Assembly (NCBI GenBank): GCA_002298545.1
Contig: DBKQ01000096.1
Coordinates: forward strand, 1-11,942
Reading direction: 5' to 3'
Length of the DNA: 11,942 nt
Source: Prevotella sp. UBA746
GTDB taxonomy: Bacteria; Bacteroidota; Bacteroidia; Bacteroidales; Bacteroidaceae
This document shows, one piece after another, positions 1 through 5,805 of this stretch (the first letter of the stretch is position 1; each line of letters begins with the position of its first letter). Under the pieces are notes generated by a model, which did no database searches, was not told where the DNA came from, and saw only the letters and a list, made by a program, of their open reading frames with translations. A program made the translations under genes and the position numbers.

Positions 1-109
1 CGGGGGAGGGGAAGAAAAAAAAGGAAAAGAAAATTTTTAACCATAAAATAGATAACACAAAACAAAACTATGATGTAAATAAAAACAATACTAAATTAAT
101 AGCTGTTAG

Positions 110-147
110 CGTGGCGCATTCGTGAGAATCCGCCACGTATTTTTTTA
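110..147 (+). terminator. Rho-independent terminator
   Basis: The stem CGTGGCG (110-116) pairs with CGCCACG (131-137). Inside it a second 4-bp stem, ATTC/GAAT, closes a GTGA loop. A T-rich run follows immediately (TATTTTTTTA), which gives + strand polarity. It probably ends a transcript entering from the left of the window; no gene for that transcript is visible here. The rest of positions 1-233 is A+T-rich and I see no gene in it. Confidence 0.75.
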
Positions 148-233
148 TATTTTTGAGTCTTTCTTGCCGATTCCCATATCAGATATTAAAGCAGGTTGCA
201 TTATAACTTTCTGTGTAAAAAATGCCCCGATGC

Positions 234-264
234 TTTGTATTTCAGAAGATATTTATTAAGTTTG
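234..264 (+). promoter_or_regulatory. Bacteroidetes-type promoter for the small-gene/ruvB operon
   Basis: TTTG at 234-237 is followed after exactly 19 bp by TAAGTTTG at 257-264. This matches the primary-sigma promoter consensus of Bacteroidetes (-33 TTTG, -7 TAnnTTTG). The start of transcription should lie near 270, giving a leader of about 75 nt before the ATG at 346. No separate promoter is evident for the overlapping genes that follow, so this one probably drives all four, including ruvB. Confidence 0.7.
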
Positions 265-345
265 CAGAAAAAAGAGAATGCCAAAGATATTTGAATACTT
301 CGGCTTCCTTTATGTTTATAAACTCTGACGAACAAGATAATTGAT

Positions 346-636
346 ATGGACATGATGGAAAAGCAAAATCAAGCCGTGTTGTCAAACCATGGTGGGATGA
401 CTTCTTTCAGATATTCTGATTACAATATTCGTTTCAGAACACCTCTGTCTTTAAAAAAATATACAGAAGTGAAGCAATGGGACAAAGGGTATCTTGTCGT
501 TATGGCAGATTATGATAAAATAGGCATAACAGAGGAATATATAGACTTGATTCCTATACTCGATAATCTCTATATACAGCCGGACGAGTTCCTAAGAAAT
601 ATCAAAACAGTAAAAATTGGTAACTATGAAGAATGA
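346..636 (+). CDS. Small conserved-hypothetical protein, first gene of a three-gene cassette
   Basis: This 96-residue protein has no signal peptide or membrane segment. The visible body is a beta-rich stretch (residues about 20-55, with RFRTPLSLKKYTEV) and an acidic/hydrophobic tail (EEYIDLIPILDNLYI). The tail loosely resembles the 'DL.p.L' region of small DUF2442-like proteins, which often sit next to DUF4160 genes; that link is a weak inference. Nearby alternative starts are ATG 352 and ATG 355. It overlaps the next gene by 11 bp if that gene starts at 626. The DNA is clearly richer in A+T than ruvB downstream. The function is unknown; a toxin-antitoxin-like role is possible from context only. 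Confidence 0.7.
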   Translation: MDMMEKQNQAVLSNHGGMTSFRYSDYNIRFRTPLSLKKYTEVKQWDKGYLVVMADYDKIGITEEYIDLIPILDNLYIQPDEFLRNIKTVKIGNYEE

Positions 637-865
637 AGAAATTGCAAAAATATGTTCTGCTGCAGATATGATAGTGTGTGGATATGCTTTTACAAAAACT
701 CAAGATAAAAATGTACGGGTATTGCAACTTGCCAGACCAAATCATGCCTTGCTCATGTCGGGGAAGGGCGAGATATTGGAAACTTCAATGGATGATGTGG
801 AGCTGAATATTGTTATGGGATATTGGCAGAGAAACAAAAAATATATGGAGGTAACGTATGCCTAA
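626..865 (+). CDS. Small conserved-hypothetical protein, second gene of the cassette
   Basis: This soluble protein has 79 residues when started at ATG 626 (MKNEEIAKICSAADM). A TTG at 617 would add three residues, but ATG is the likelier start and lies inside the end of the preceding gene. Visible features are a short N-terminal helix, a central beta-strand region (VRVLQLARPNHALLM), the motif ETSMDDVELNIVMGYW and a charged C-terminus. There are no membrane segments or Cys/His metal motifs. Its stop overlaps the next start by 8 bp. I do not recognise a functional family. Tight overlap with both neighbours argues for co-translation and a joint role with them. Confidence 0.7.
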   Translation: MKNEEIAKICSAADMIVCGYAFTKTQDKNVRVLQLARPNHALLMSGKGEILETSMDDVELNIVMGYWQRNKKYMEVTYA

Positions 866-1139
866 ATATTATGATTTTAAGGTCTGTGGCTATTATCTGT
901 ATTTCACTTCGCATTGTATAATTGAAGCTATGCATGTACATGCCAGTGATAAACGTCTGACAGAGGGTGGCTCGGCTAAGTTGTTTGTCAGAGGCAATGG
1001 GGATACTGTTGTGAAATCTCAAGGTGTACTTAATGACAAGGAACTACATATTATACGTGATTTTATAAAAGATAACTATATGGAAATGTATATCCGTTGG
1101 GCAAGTATGAGTCAAAACGGATTTTACGAAGGAAAATAA
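858..1139 (+). CDS. DUF4160-like protein, third gene of the cassette
   Basis: This 93-residue protein has the layout of DUF4160: an N-terminal 'yy.y.s' strand, the HVHA motif at residues 26-29, a beta region ending NGDTVV, then 'GVLNDKELHIIRDFIKDNY' and a conserved W81. DUF4160 proteins commonly sit in two- or three-gene modules with other small proteins and are often suspected to be toxin-antitoxin components; no activity is established from sequence. A GGAGG stretch 7-12 nt upstream of the ATG is an unusually good ribosome-binding site for this phylum. The TAA stop (1137-1139) overlaps the ruvB ATG (1139-1141) by one base, so ruvB translation is probably coupled to this gene. Confidence 0.75.
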   Translation: MPKYYDFKVCGYYLYFTSHCIIEAMHVHASDKRLTEGGSAKLFVRGNGDTVVKSQGVLNDKELHIIRDFIKDNYMEMYIRWASMSQNGFYEGK

Positions 1140-2170
1140 TGGACAACGATTTCGATATAAGACAAGAAAACATAAGTTCGGCGGAGAAGGAATTCGAGAA
1201 TGCACTCCGCCCATTGAAATTCACCGACTTCAGCGGACAGCAGAAGGTGGTGGAAAACCTGGAGGTGTTCGTAGAGGCGGCAAAATACCGCGGCGAACCG
1301 CTCGACCATACCTTGCTGCACGGACCGCCAGGATTGGGAAAGACAACACTGAGCAATATCATTGCCAATGAACTCGGCGTGGGATTCAAGATAACCAGCG
1401 GACCGGTACTCGACAAGCCCGGCGACCTTGCCGGCATCCTCACCTCGCTCGAGCCAAACGATGTGCTCTTCATCGACGAGATACACCGACTCTCGCCCGT
1501 TGTAGAGGAATATCTCTATTCCGCAATGGAAGACTACCGCATCGACATCATGATAGACAAGGGCCCATCGGCTCGCTCCATTCAGATAGACCTCAACCCC
1601 TTCACACTCGTGGGCGCCACGACGCGCAGCGGACTCCTTACAGCCCCCTTGCGTGCCCGCTTCGGCATAAACCTGCATCTGGAGTATTACGACCCGGAGA
1701 CGCTGAAGCGCATCATAAAGCGCTCGGCAAGCATCCTCAAGGTGCCTATCGATGATGATGCCGCCATAGAGATAGCGCGCCGCTCACGCGGTACGCCACG
1801 TATCGCAAACGCACTGCTCCGAAGGGTGAGAGACTTCGCCCAGGTGCGCGGTTCGGGCAGGATTGACACCAAGATATCACATATCGCCCTTACGGCACTC
1901 AATATCGACCAGTATGGCTTGGACGAGATAGACAACAAGATACTGCTCACCATTATCGACAAGTTCAAGGGCGGACCGGTGGGCATCACCACTATCGCCA
2001 CTGCCATCGGCGAAGACTCCGGTACGGTGGAGGAGGTCTATGAACCTTATCTCATCATGGAGGGCTTTATCAAGCGCACACCGCGCGGCAGAATGGTTAC
2101 CGAACTTGCTTATCAGCATTTCGGCAGAAACCCGTATACGGGGAATATCATGGAGCCGTCGCTGTTCTGA
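1139..2170 (+). CDS. ruvB: Holliday junction branch-migration DNA helicase RuvB
   Basis: RuvB is the AAA+ hexameric motor that, with RuvA, drives branch migration of Holliday junctions in recombinational repair. The protein is 343 residues, the normal size. It shows the Walker A motif GPPGLGKT (62-69), the Walker B motif VLFIDEIH (109-116), sensor 1 LVGATTR (157-163), the arginine region LRARFG (171-176), the sensor 2 segment RGTPRIANALLRR, and a C-terminal winged helix with GPVGITTIATAIGED and RTPRGR. ATG 1139 was chosen because it gives the usual N-terminus; the in-frame TTG at 1097 would add 14 atypical residues inside the preceding gene. ruvA and ruvC are not nearby. The gene is visibly more G+C-rich than the three small genes in front of it. 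Confidence 0.97.
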   Translation: MDNDFDIRQENISSAEKEFENALRPLKFTDFSGQQKVVENLEVFVEAAKYRGEPLDHTLLHGPPGLGKTTLSNIIANELGVGFKITSGPVLDKPGDLAGILTSLEPNDVLFIDEIHRLSPVVEEYLYSAMEDYRIDIMIDKGPSARSIQIDLNPFTLVGATTRSGLLTAPLRARFGINLHLEYYDPETLKRIIKRSASILKVPIDDDAAIEIARRSRGTPRIANALLRRVRDFAQVRGSGRIDTKISHIALTALNIDQYGLDEIDNKILLTIIDKFKGGPVGITTIATAIGEDSGTVEEVYEPYLIMEGFIKRTPRGRMVTELAYQHFGRNPYTGNIMEPSLF

Positions 2171-2175
2171 GAAAA

Positions 2176-2319
2176 CCCACCCTGACCCTCCCAAAGGGAG
2201 GGATGGAGATACCATATAAAATAAAGCAAGCGGTATGCGAGATTATCGCAAGCCGCTTGTTATAATAATTATACCATAAATCATACTTCTTTCCCTCCCT
2301 TGGGGAGGATTATGGTCGG
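2176..2319. repeat. Intergenic element with imperfect terminal inverted repeats
   Basis: The left end (2176-2203) and the reverse complement of the right end (2292-2319) match at 23 of 28 positions by my count. Each end also folds on itself (CCCTCCC AAA GGGAGGG on the left, CCTCC/GGAGG on the right). The interior holds the nested hairpin listed separately. The element fills nearly all the space between ruvB and the convergent small gene ending at 2321. End sequences of the type CCCACCCTGACCCTCCC are, from general knowledge, common intergenic repeats in Bacteroidetes. There is no coding capacity. It may be a remnant of a miniature inverted-repeat element. Confidence 0.55.
2227..2259. terminator. 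Nested hairpin, probable bidirectional terminator
   Basis: CAAGCGG (2227-2233) pairs with CCGCTTG (2253-2259). Within it TGCGA (2236-2240) pairs with TCGCA (2246-2250), separated from the outer stem by a 2x2 internal loop. The flanks are T/A-rich on both sides (TTATAATAATT on +, CTTTATTTTAT on -), without a pure T-tract. Its position between the convergent ruvB and 2321-2428 genes suggests it ends transcripts from both directions. Confidence 0.5.
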
Positions 2320-2320
2320 T

Positions 2321-2428
2321 CTAAAGGTTCTCAAGCCATTTTCGTCCGCTCTTGGTGTGTTCCATCCAAAAAAGGAAACATCCGCCAATAAAAGCTATTC
2401 CTCCCATAGTAATTATCATTCCTTCCAT
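2321..2428 (-). CDS. 35-residue membrane micropeptide
   Basis: This very small gene reads MEGMIITMGGIAFIGGCFLF followed by WMEHTKSGRKWLENL. Residues about 4-21 form one hydrophobic, glycine-containing membrane segment, and the tail is basic (HTKSGRKW). The start lies 4 nt beyond the stop of the upstream two-helix membrane protein gene, which implies one operon. I recall similar tiny proteins ending in HTKSGKKW from related bacteria, but cannot verify that here. The function is unknown; it may be a small subunit or partner of its neighbour. Its length means homology is needed to be sure it is translated. Confidence 0.55.
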   Translation of the reverse strand: MEGMIITMGGIAFIGGCFLFWMEHTKSGRKWLENL

Positions 2429-2432
2429 AATC

Positions 2433-2657
2433 TTATTTTTTAATTATTAAATATCCGGCTCTTGCAAAAATACAAGTTGCAAGGATTCCAAAAATCAGAA
2501 AAGCCGCAGTCGGAAAGATTTCTCCACTTCCTGTTGCTATAGCTATAGCATTAGTTATAACAATTGTTGCAAAGCATGTCTTTGCCAAATCATAGAAGAA
2601 TTTGCCGAGTGTTTCGCGGCTCAGCTTCTCTTTCTCCTTGTCGTCTCTTGCAGTCAT
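2433..2657 (-). CDS. Small two-helix membrane protein, DUF6722-like
   Basis: The 74-residue protein starts at MTARDDKEKEKL. It has a charged N-terminal segment (1-23), then LGKFFYDLAKTCF leading into a first membrane helix (about 24-42), a GSGE turn, and a second helix (about 49-67) ending in IIKK. The layout 'LGKFF.D.AK..F' followed by two helices fits small Bacteroidales proteins that I believe are filed as DUF6722; the family name is from memory. The frame stays open upstream to 2753, but those codons read a low-complexity sequence that includes the promoter, so the start at 2657 is preferred. The function is unknown. Confidence 0.7.
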   Translation of the reverse strand: MTARDDKEKEKLSRETLGKFFYDLAKTCFATIVITNAIAIATGSGEIFPTAAFLIFGILATCIFARAGYLIIKK

Positions 2658-2684
2658 AAATCTTGCGTTATATAAACTATGGTG

Positions 2685-2719
2685 CAAATATAATGCTTTC
2701 TTTCTTTCCTTCCAACAAA
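2685..2719 (-). promoter_or_regulatory. Promoter for the two small membrane-protein genes
   Basis: Reading the minus strand, TATATTTG occupies 2692-2685, an exact TAnnTTTG -7 box. Candidate -33 boxes are TTTG (2719-2716, 23 bp spacing) or TTG (2715-2713, 20 bp spacing). The start of transcription would fall near 2678, about 20 nt before the ATG at 2657. This also argues for the 2657 start over any farther upstream. Confidence 0.6.
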
Positions 2720-2751
2720 AAAGAAACAAAAAGAGAAATAGGATGAAAAAC

Positions 2752-2782
2752 AAAAACGGTTTACGAACTATATCGTAAACCG
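2752..2782 (-). terminator. Rho-independent terminator of the tRNA gene
   Basis: A perfect 10-bp stem, CGGTTTACGA (2757-2766) with TCGTAAACCG (2773-2782), closes a 6-nt loop. Read on the minus strand it is followed by TTTTTGTTTTTC. It lies 15 nt past the 3' end of the tRNA and gives the tRNA its own transcription unit. Confidence 0.85.
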
Positions 2783-2797
2783 CTTTCTTGTTGCAAG

Positions 2798-2871
2798 TGG
2801 GCCATCTAGGGCTTGAACCTAGGACCTCCAGATTATGAGTCTGTTGCTCTAACCAACTGAGCTAAAAGCCC
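2798..2871 (-). tRNA. tRNA with CAU anticodon (elongator Met, or Ile2 read with lysidine)
   Basis: The minus strand folds as a 74-nt cloverleaf: acceptor GGGCTTT/ATGGCCC, D arm GCTC...GAGC, anticodon loop CTCATAA with CAT at 2837-2835, and T arm CTAGG-TTCAAGC-CCTAG. The discriminator is A and CCA is not encoded. The D arm and loops are not those of an initiator tRNA. The acceptor stem holds a U5.G68 wobble and a U6.U67 mismatch, and the anticodon stem a terminal A27.G43. C4-G69 is a known positive determinant for the lysidine synthase TilS, so a tRNA-Ile2 identity is possible. Met and Ile2 cannot be separated with certainty from one copy. Confidence 0.9.
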
Positions 2872-2905
2872 GAGCTCAACCAATGAGTGGTCAAGTTTGC
2901 GGATG

Positions 2906-2937
2906 CAAAGGTAATGGGTTTATGGCGAATTACCAAA
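2906..2937 (-). promoter_or_regulatory. Promoter of the CAU tRNA
   Basis: On the minus strand TTTG (2937-2934) is followed after 20 bp by TACCTTTG (2913-2906), an excellent Bacteroidetes promoter match. Transcription should start near 2899, about 28 nt before the mature tRNA 5' end at 2871. Confidence 0.75.
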
Positions 2938-3039
2938 TTTTCAGCCGAAAATCATCGGGAAATATAGTGGTTTTGTGATTTTTTTATAAAAAATGCGGCG
3001 TAGAGGCATTGCGAAACAAGGATATTTCACCATTTATAT

Positions 3040-3047
3040 TAACTTTG
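3040..3047 (+). promoter_or_regulatory. -7 box upstream of the P-type ATPase gene
   Basis: TAACTTTG matches TAnnTTTG, 31 nt before the ATG at 3079, so the leader would be short. No well-spaced TTTG -33 box is visible; the nearest TTG (3009-3011) is too far upstream. It probably drives the ATPase-HAD/RibF-protease run. Confidence 0.5.
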
Positions 3048-3078
3048 CAACGTATTATACTTACAAAGTAAAAACATT

Positions 3079-5805
3079 ATGACAGAAGAAACTTGCAAGA
3101 CGGGAAGTCTTTGGGGATTGGATAATGACGGGGTAGAAGAGAGCCGTCGGCAACACGGCTCAAACACCCTTACTCCGCCAAAGCGTGATAGCTTGTGGCA
3201 ACAATATATGGAGAAATACAAGGATCCTATAATCCAGATACTCCTCGTTGCGGCAGCCGTATCGCTCGTGCTTGCCTTTATCGAGAACGATTTTGTGGAA
3301 ACGATAGGCATCTTTATTGCCATCTTCCTTGCTACGACGATAGGGTTTGTCTTTGAAGTGGATGCAGCAAAGAAGTTTGACGTACTGACGGCACTCGGCG
3401 AGGAACAGCCCGTAAAGGTGCGCCGCACCGGTCATGTGGCGGCGATACCGCGTAAGGACGTCGTTGTGGGTGACATCGTCCTGATAGAAACAGGCGACGA
3501 GGTACCGGCTGACGGCATACTGCTGACGGCACGAAACCTGCAGGTGGACGAATCGTCGCTAACGGGAGAGCCGATAGCAGAAAAAAAGGTGATGGGAGAG
3601 GGCTCGGATAGTTCGGAGTTCTCGGAGAACTCTGACAACTCCAACAATTCTAACAATTCCGAGAATACATATCCCGCTAATCAAGTTCTTCGTAGTACTA
3701 TGGTGATGAGTGGCAGTGCCACATACCGCGTTACTGCCGTAGGCGACAGCACGGAGATAGGAAAAGTGGCGCGCAGCAGTAGTGAGACGCCAACAGTGAA
3801 GACACCCCTCGCCATGCAGCTCGACCGACTGGCAAAGATAATCAGTAAGTTCGGTTTCGGACTCTCGGTTGCTGCCGCCATAATCTTCCTTGTGCACGAT
3901 ATCCTCGTAGACCCGCTGTGGCACACCACAGACTATTTCCGGATGGCAGAAGTAGTGTTGCAGTATTTCATGATGGCAGTAACGCTCATCGTTATGGCGG
4001 TGCCCGAGGGACTGCCGATGGCTATCACCCTTGCCCTTGCCCTCAACATGCGGCGTATGCTGAAGAGCAAAAACCTGGTGAGGAAGTTGCATGCCTGTGA
4101 GACGATGGGTGCCGTTACCGTGATATGTACCGACAAGACCGGAACCCTGACCCAGAACCGCATGCAGGTGGCTGATGTGATGAGGCTTAATGGCAGCGAG
4201 GAGATGTTCCGTGTAGCCTTCGCCCTGAATTCTACGGCGCATCTTGATGCTGGCTTCACCAATGACTTAGAATTTCCCGGTTCCCAATATTGTCAAGGAA
4301 TAGGTAACCCGACGGAAGTAGCTTTGCTGCTGTGGTTGGAAAAGGATAAACAGTTCGGTTTCGGTTTTAATAGTTACGATGCGGCTTATCGGGAAATCCG
4401 TCAGTCGGTAGAAACCCAATATCAGCTCCCGTTTTCCACGGAGCGCAAATACATGGCAACTGTAATAACAGCTAAGGGCAAGACCTATCTCCTTGCCAAG
4501 GGCGCACCGGAGATAATAATATCGGCATGTCAAACTTCAGAAAACCAGAAGACAGAGGCAGAACATAAGCTGCAAGAGTGGCAGCAGAAAGCCATGCGCA
4601 CACTCGCCTTTGCATACAAGGAACTTGCCGACGGCACTTCTGTGGATGATATGGAGCGGGAGGCGCAGTTGCTCAGCGGTATGACCCTACAGGCAGTCGT
4701 GGCTATCAGCGACCCTATAAGGGAGGATGTTCCGGCAGCGGTAGCCGAATGTCAGAAGGCTGGCATAGAGGTGAAGATAGTTACCGGCGACACCTCGGCT
4801 ACGGCAAAGGAGATAGCGCGGCAGATAGGGATATGGAAAGACAATACAGACGATAAAGATATAATCACGGGTGCTGACTTCGCAGCCCTTGCTGATGATG
4901 AGGCTCGCAAGCGGGCTGAGAGGCTGAAGGTGATGTGCCGTGCGCGTCCTGCCGACAAGCAGCGACTGGTGAACCTTCTGCAGGACAGCGGACAGATCGT
5001 TGCCGTGACGGGCGACGGTACCAATGATGCGCCTGCCCTTAACCATGCCCATGTTGGACTCTCGCTCGGTTCAGGCACCAATGTGGCAAAGGAGGCAAGC
5101 GACATGACGTTGCTCGACGATTCCTTTGGCAGTATCGTGAATGCCGTGATGTGGGGAAGGTCGCTATATAAAAACATCCAGCGTTTTCTCTATTTCCAGC
5201 TCACGGTGAATGTAGCCGCCTTGCTGCTCGTGCTCGCAGGTTCGGTGATAGGCACTGATATGCCGCTCACCGTAACCCAGATTCTGTGGGTAAACCTCAT
5301 CATGGACACCTTTGCTGCCATGGCACTCGCCTCATTGCCGCCGACAAAGGAGGTGATGGACGAGAAACCGCGGTCGAGTCGCGATTTCATAATAACAAAA
5401 CCGATGCTTAGGGGAATATTGGGAATGGGGGTGATGATGTTCATAGCCCTGTTCGTTTATCTGCTTCACTGTCTTCAAGGCGATGGCGATGTACAGATAC
5501 ACGAGCTCTCGATGTTCTTCACCACCTTCGTGATGCTCCAGTTCTGGAATATGCTCAATGCCAAAGCTCTCGGCAGCGGCAAATCGGCATTCCACGGTAT
5601 AAGGAACGACAAAGGGTTGCTCTCCGTTATGCTGATGATACTTGGCGGCCAGTGGCTGATAGTAACTTTCGGTGGCAAGATGTTCCGCTGCGTGCCGCTA
5701 TCGCTAAAGGAATGGCTGCTGATAACTGTAGCCACATCTGCTATACTTTGGATTGGCGAACTGTGGCGATTATTTAGCAAAAAACAAAATAACAATGATA
5801 AGTGA
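3079..5805 (+). CDS. Calcium-transporting P-type ATPase (type IIB, PMCA-like)
   Basis: This is a 908-residue inner-membrane pump that uses ATP to move cations, most likely Ca2+, out of the cytoplasm. Membrane helices M1 (about 51-68) and M2 (74-93) are followed by the actuator domain with TGE (162-164). M4 holds PEGLP (309-313), then the phosphorylation motif D352-KTGT, the nucleotide-binding domain with a KGAPE motif, the hinge TGDGTND (644-650), and M6 with VNLIMDTFAA (N739, D743). PEGL in M4 and N/D in M6 are typical of calcium pumps of the plasma-membrane class. Residues 176-196 are an unusual Ser/Asn/Glu-rich insert in the actuator domain, encoded by 9-bp repeats. The last 11 bp overlap the next gene, suggesting coupled translation. 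Confidence 0.93.
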   Translation: MTEETCKTGSLWGLDNDGVEESRRQHGSNTLTPPKRDSLWQQYMEKYKDPIIQILLVAAAVSLVLAFIENDFVETIGIFIAIFLATTIGFVFEVDAAKKFDVLTALGEEQPVKVRRTGHVAAIPRKDVVVGDIVLIETGDEVPADGILLTARNLQVDESSLTGEPIAEKKVMGEGSDSSEFSENSDNSNNSNNSENTYPANQVLRSTMVMSGSATYRVTAVGDSTEIGKVARSSSETPTVKTPLAMQLDRLAKIISKFGFGLSVAAAIIFLVHDILVDPLWHTTDYFRMAEVVLQYFMMAVTLIVMAVPEGLPMAITLALALNMRRMLKSKNLVRKLHACETMGAVTVICTDKTGTLTQNRMQVADVMRLNGSEEMFRVAFALNSTAHLDAGFTNDLEFPGSQYCQGIGNPTEVALLLWLEKDKQFGFGFNSYDAAYREIRQSVETQYQLPFSTERKYMATVITAKGKTYLLAKGAPEIIISACQTSENQKTEAEHKLQEWQQKAMRTLAFAYKELADGTSVDDMEREAQLLSGMTLQAVVAISDPIREDVPAAVAECQKAGIEVKIVTGDTSATAKEIARQIGIWKDNTDDKDIITGADFAALADDEARKRAERLKVMCRARPADKQRLVNLLQDSGQIVAVTGDGTNDAPALNHAHVGLSLGSGTNVAKEASDMTLLDDSFGSIVNAVMWGRSLYKNIQRFLYFQLTVNVAALLLVLAGSVIGTDMPLTVTQILWVNLIMDTFAAMALASLPPTKEVMDEKPRSSRDFIITKPMLRGILGMGVMMFIALFVYLLHCLQGDGDVQIHELSMFFTTFVMLQFWNMLNAKALGSGKSAFHGIRNDKGLLSVMLMILGGQWLIVTFGGKMFRCVPLSLKEWLLITVATSAILWIGELWRLFSKKQNNNDK
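3604..3666 (+). repeat. In-frame 9-bp repeat tract in the ATPase gene
   Basis: The core (from 3628) is made of 9-nt units of the form AAY-TCY-RAV: AACTCTGAC, AACTCCAAC, AATTCTAAC, AATTCCGAG. It encodes Asn-Ser-Asn/Asp units (about residues 184-196), preceded by a related Ser/Glu-rich stretch. Because the unit is three codons, copy-number change would keep the reading frame. It lies between the TGE loop and the conserved 'vl.gt.v..G...V..vG..T.iGkv' part of the actuator domain. Confidence 0.7.

Noticed and set aside
1097..1138. Earlier TTG start for ruvB
   Set aside because: It adds 14 residues unlike RuvB N-termini and lies inside the preceding gene; ATG 1139 gives the normal length.
2658..2753. 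Upstream extension of the 74-residue membrane protein
   Set aside because: The extra residues are low-complexity and would be read from the promoter region (TATATTTG at 2692-2685).
3559..4242. Long open frame on the minus strand inside the ATPase gene
   Set aside because: It is the complement of a strongly conserved P-type ATPase region, has a His/Arg/Leu-rich composition and no family pattern.
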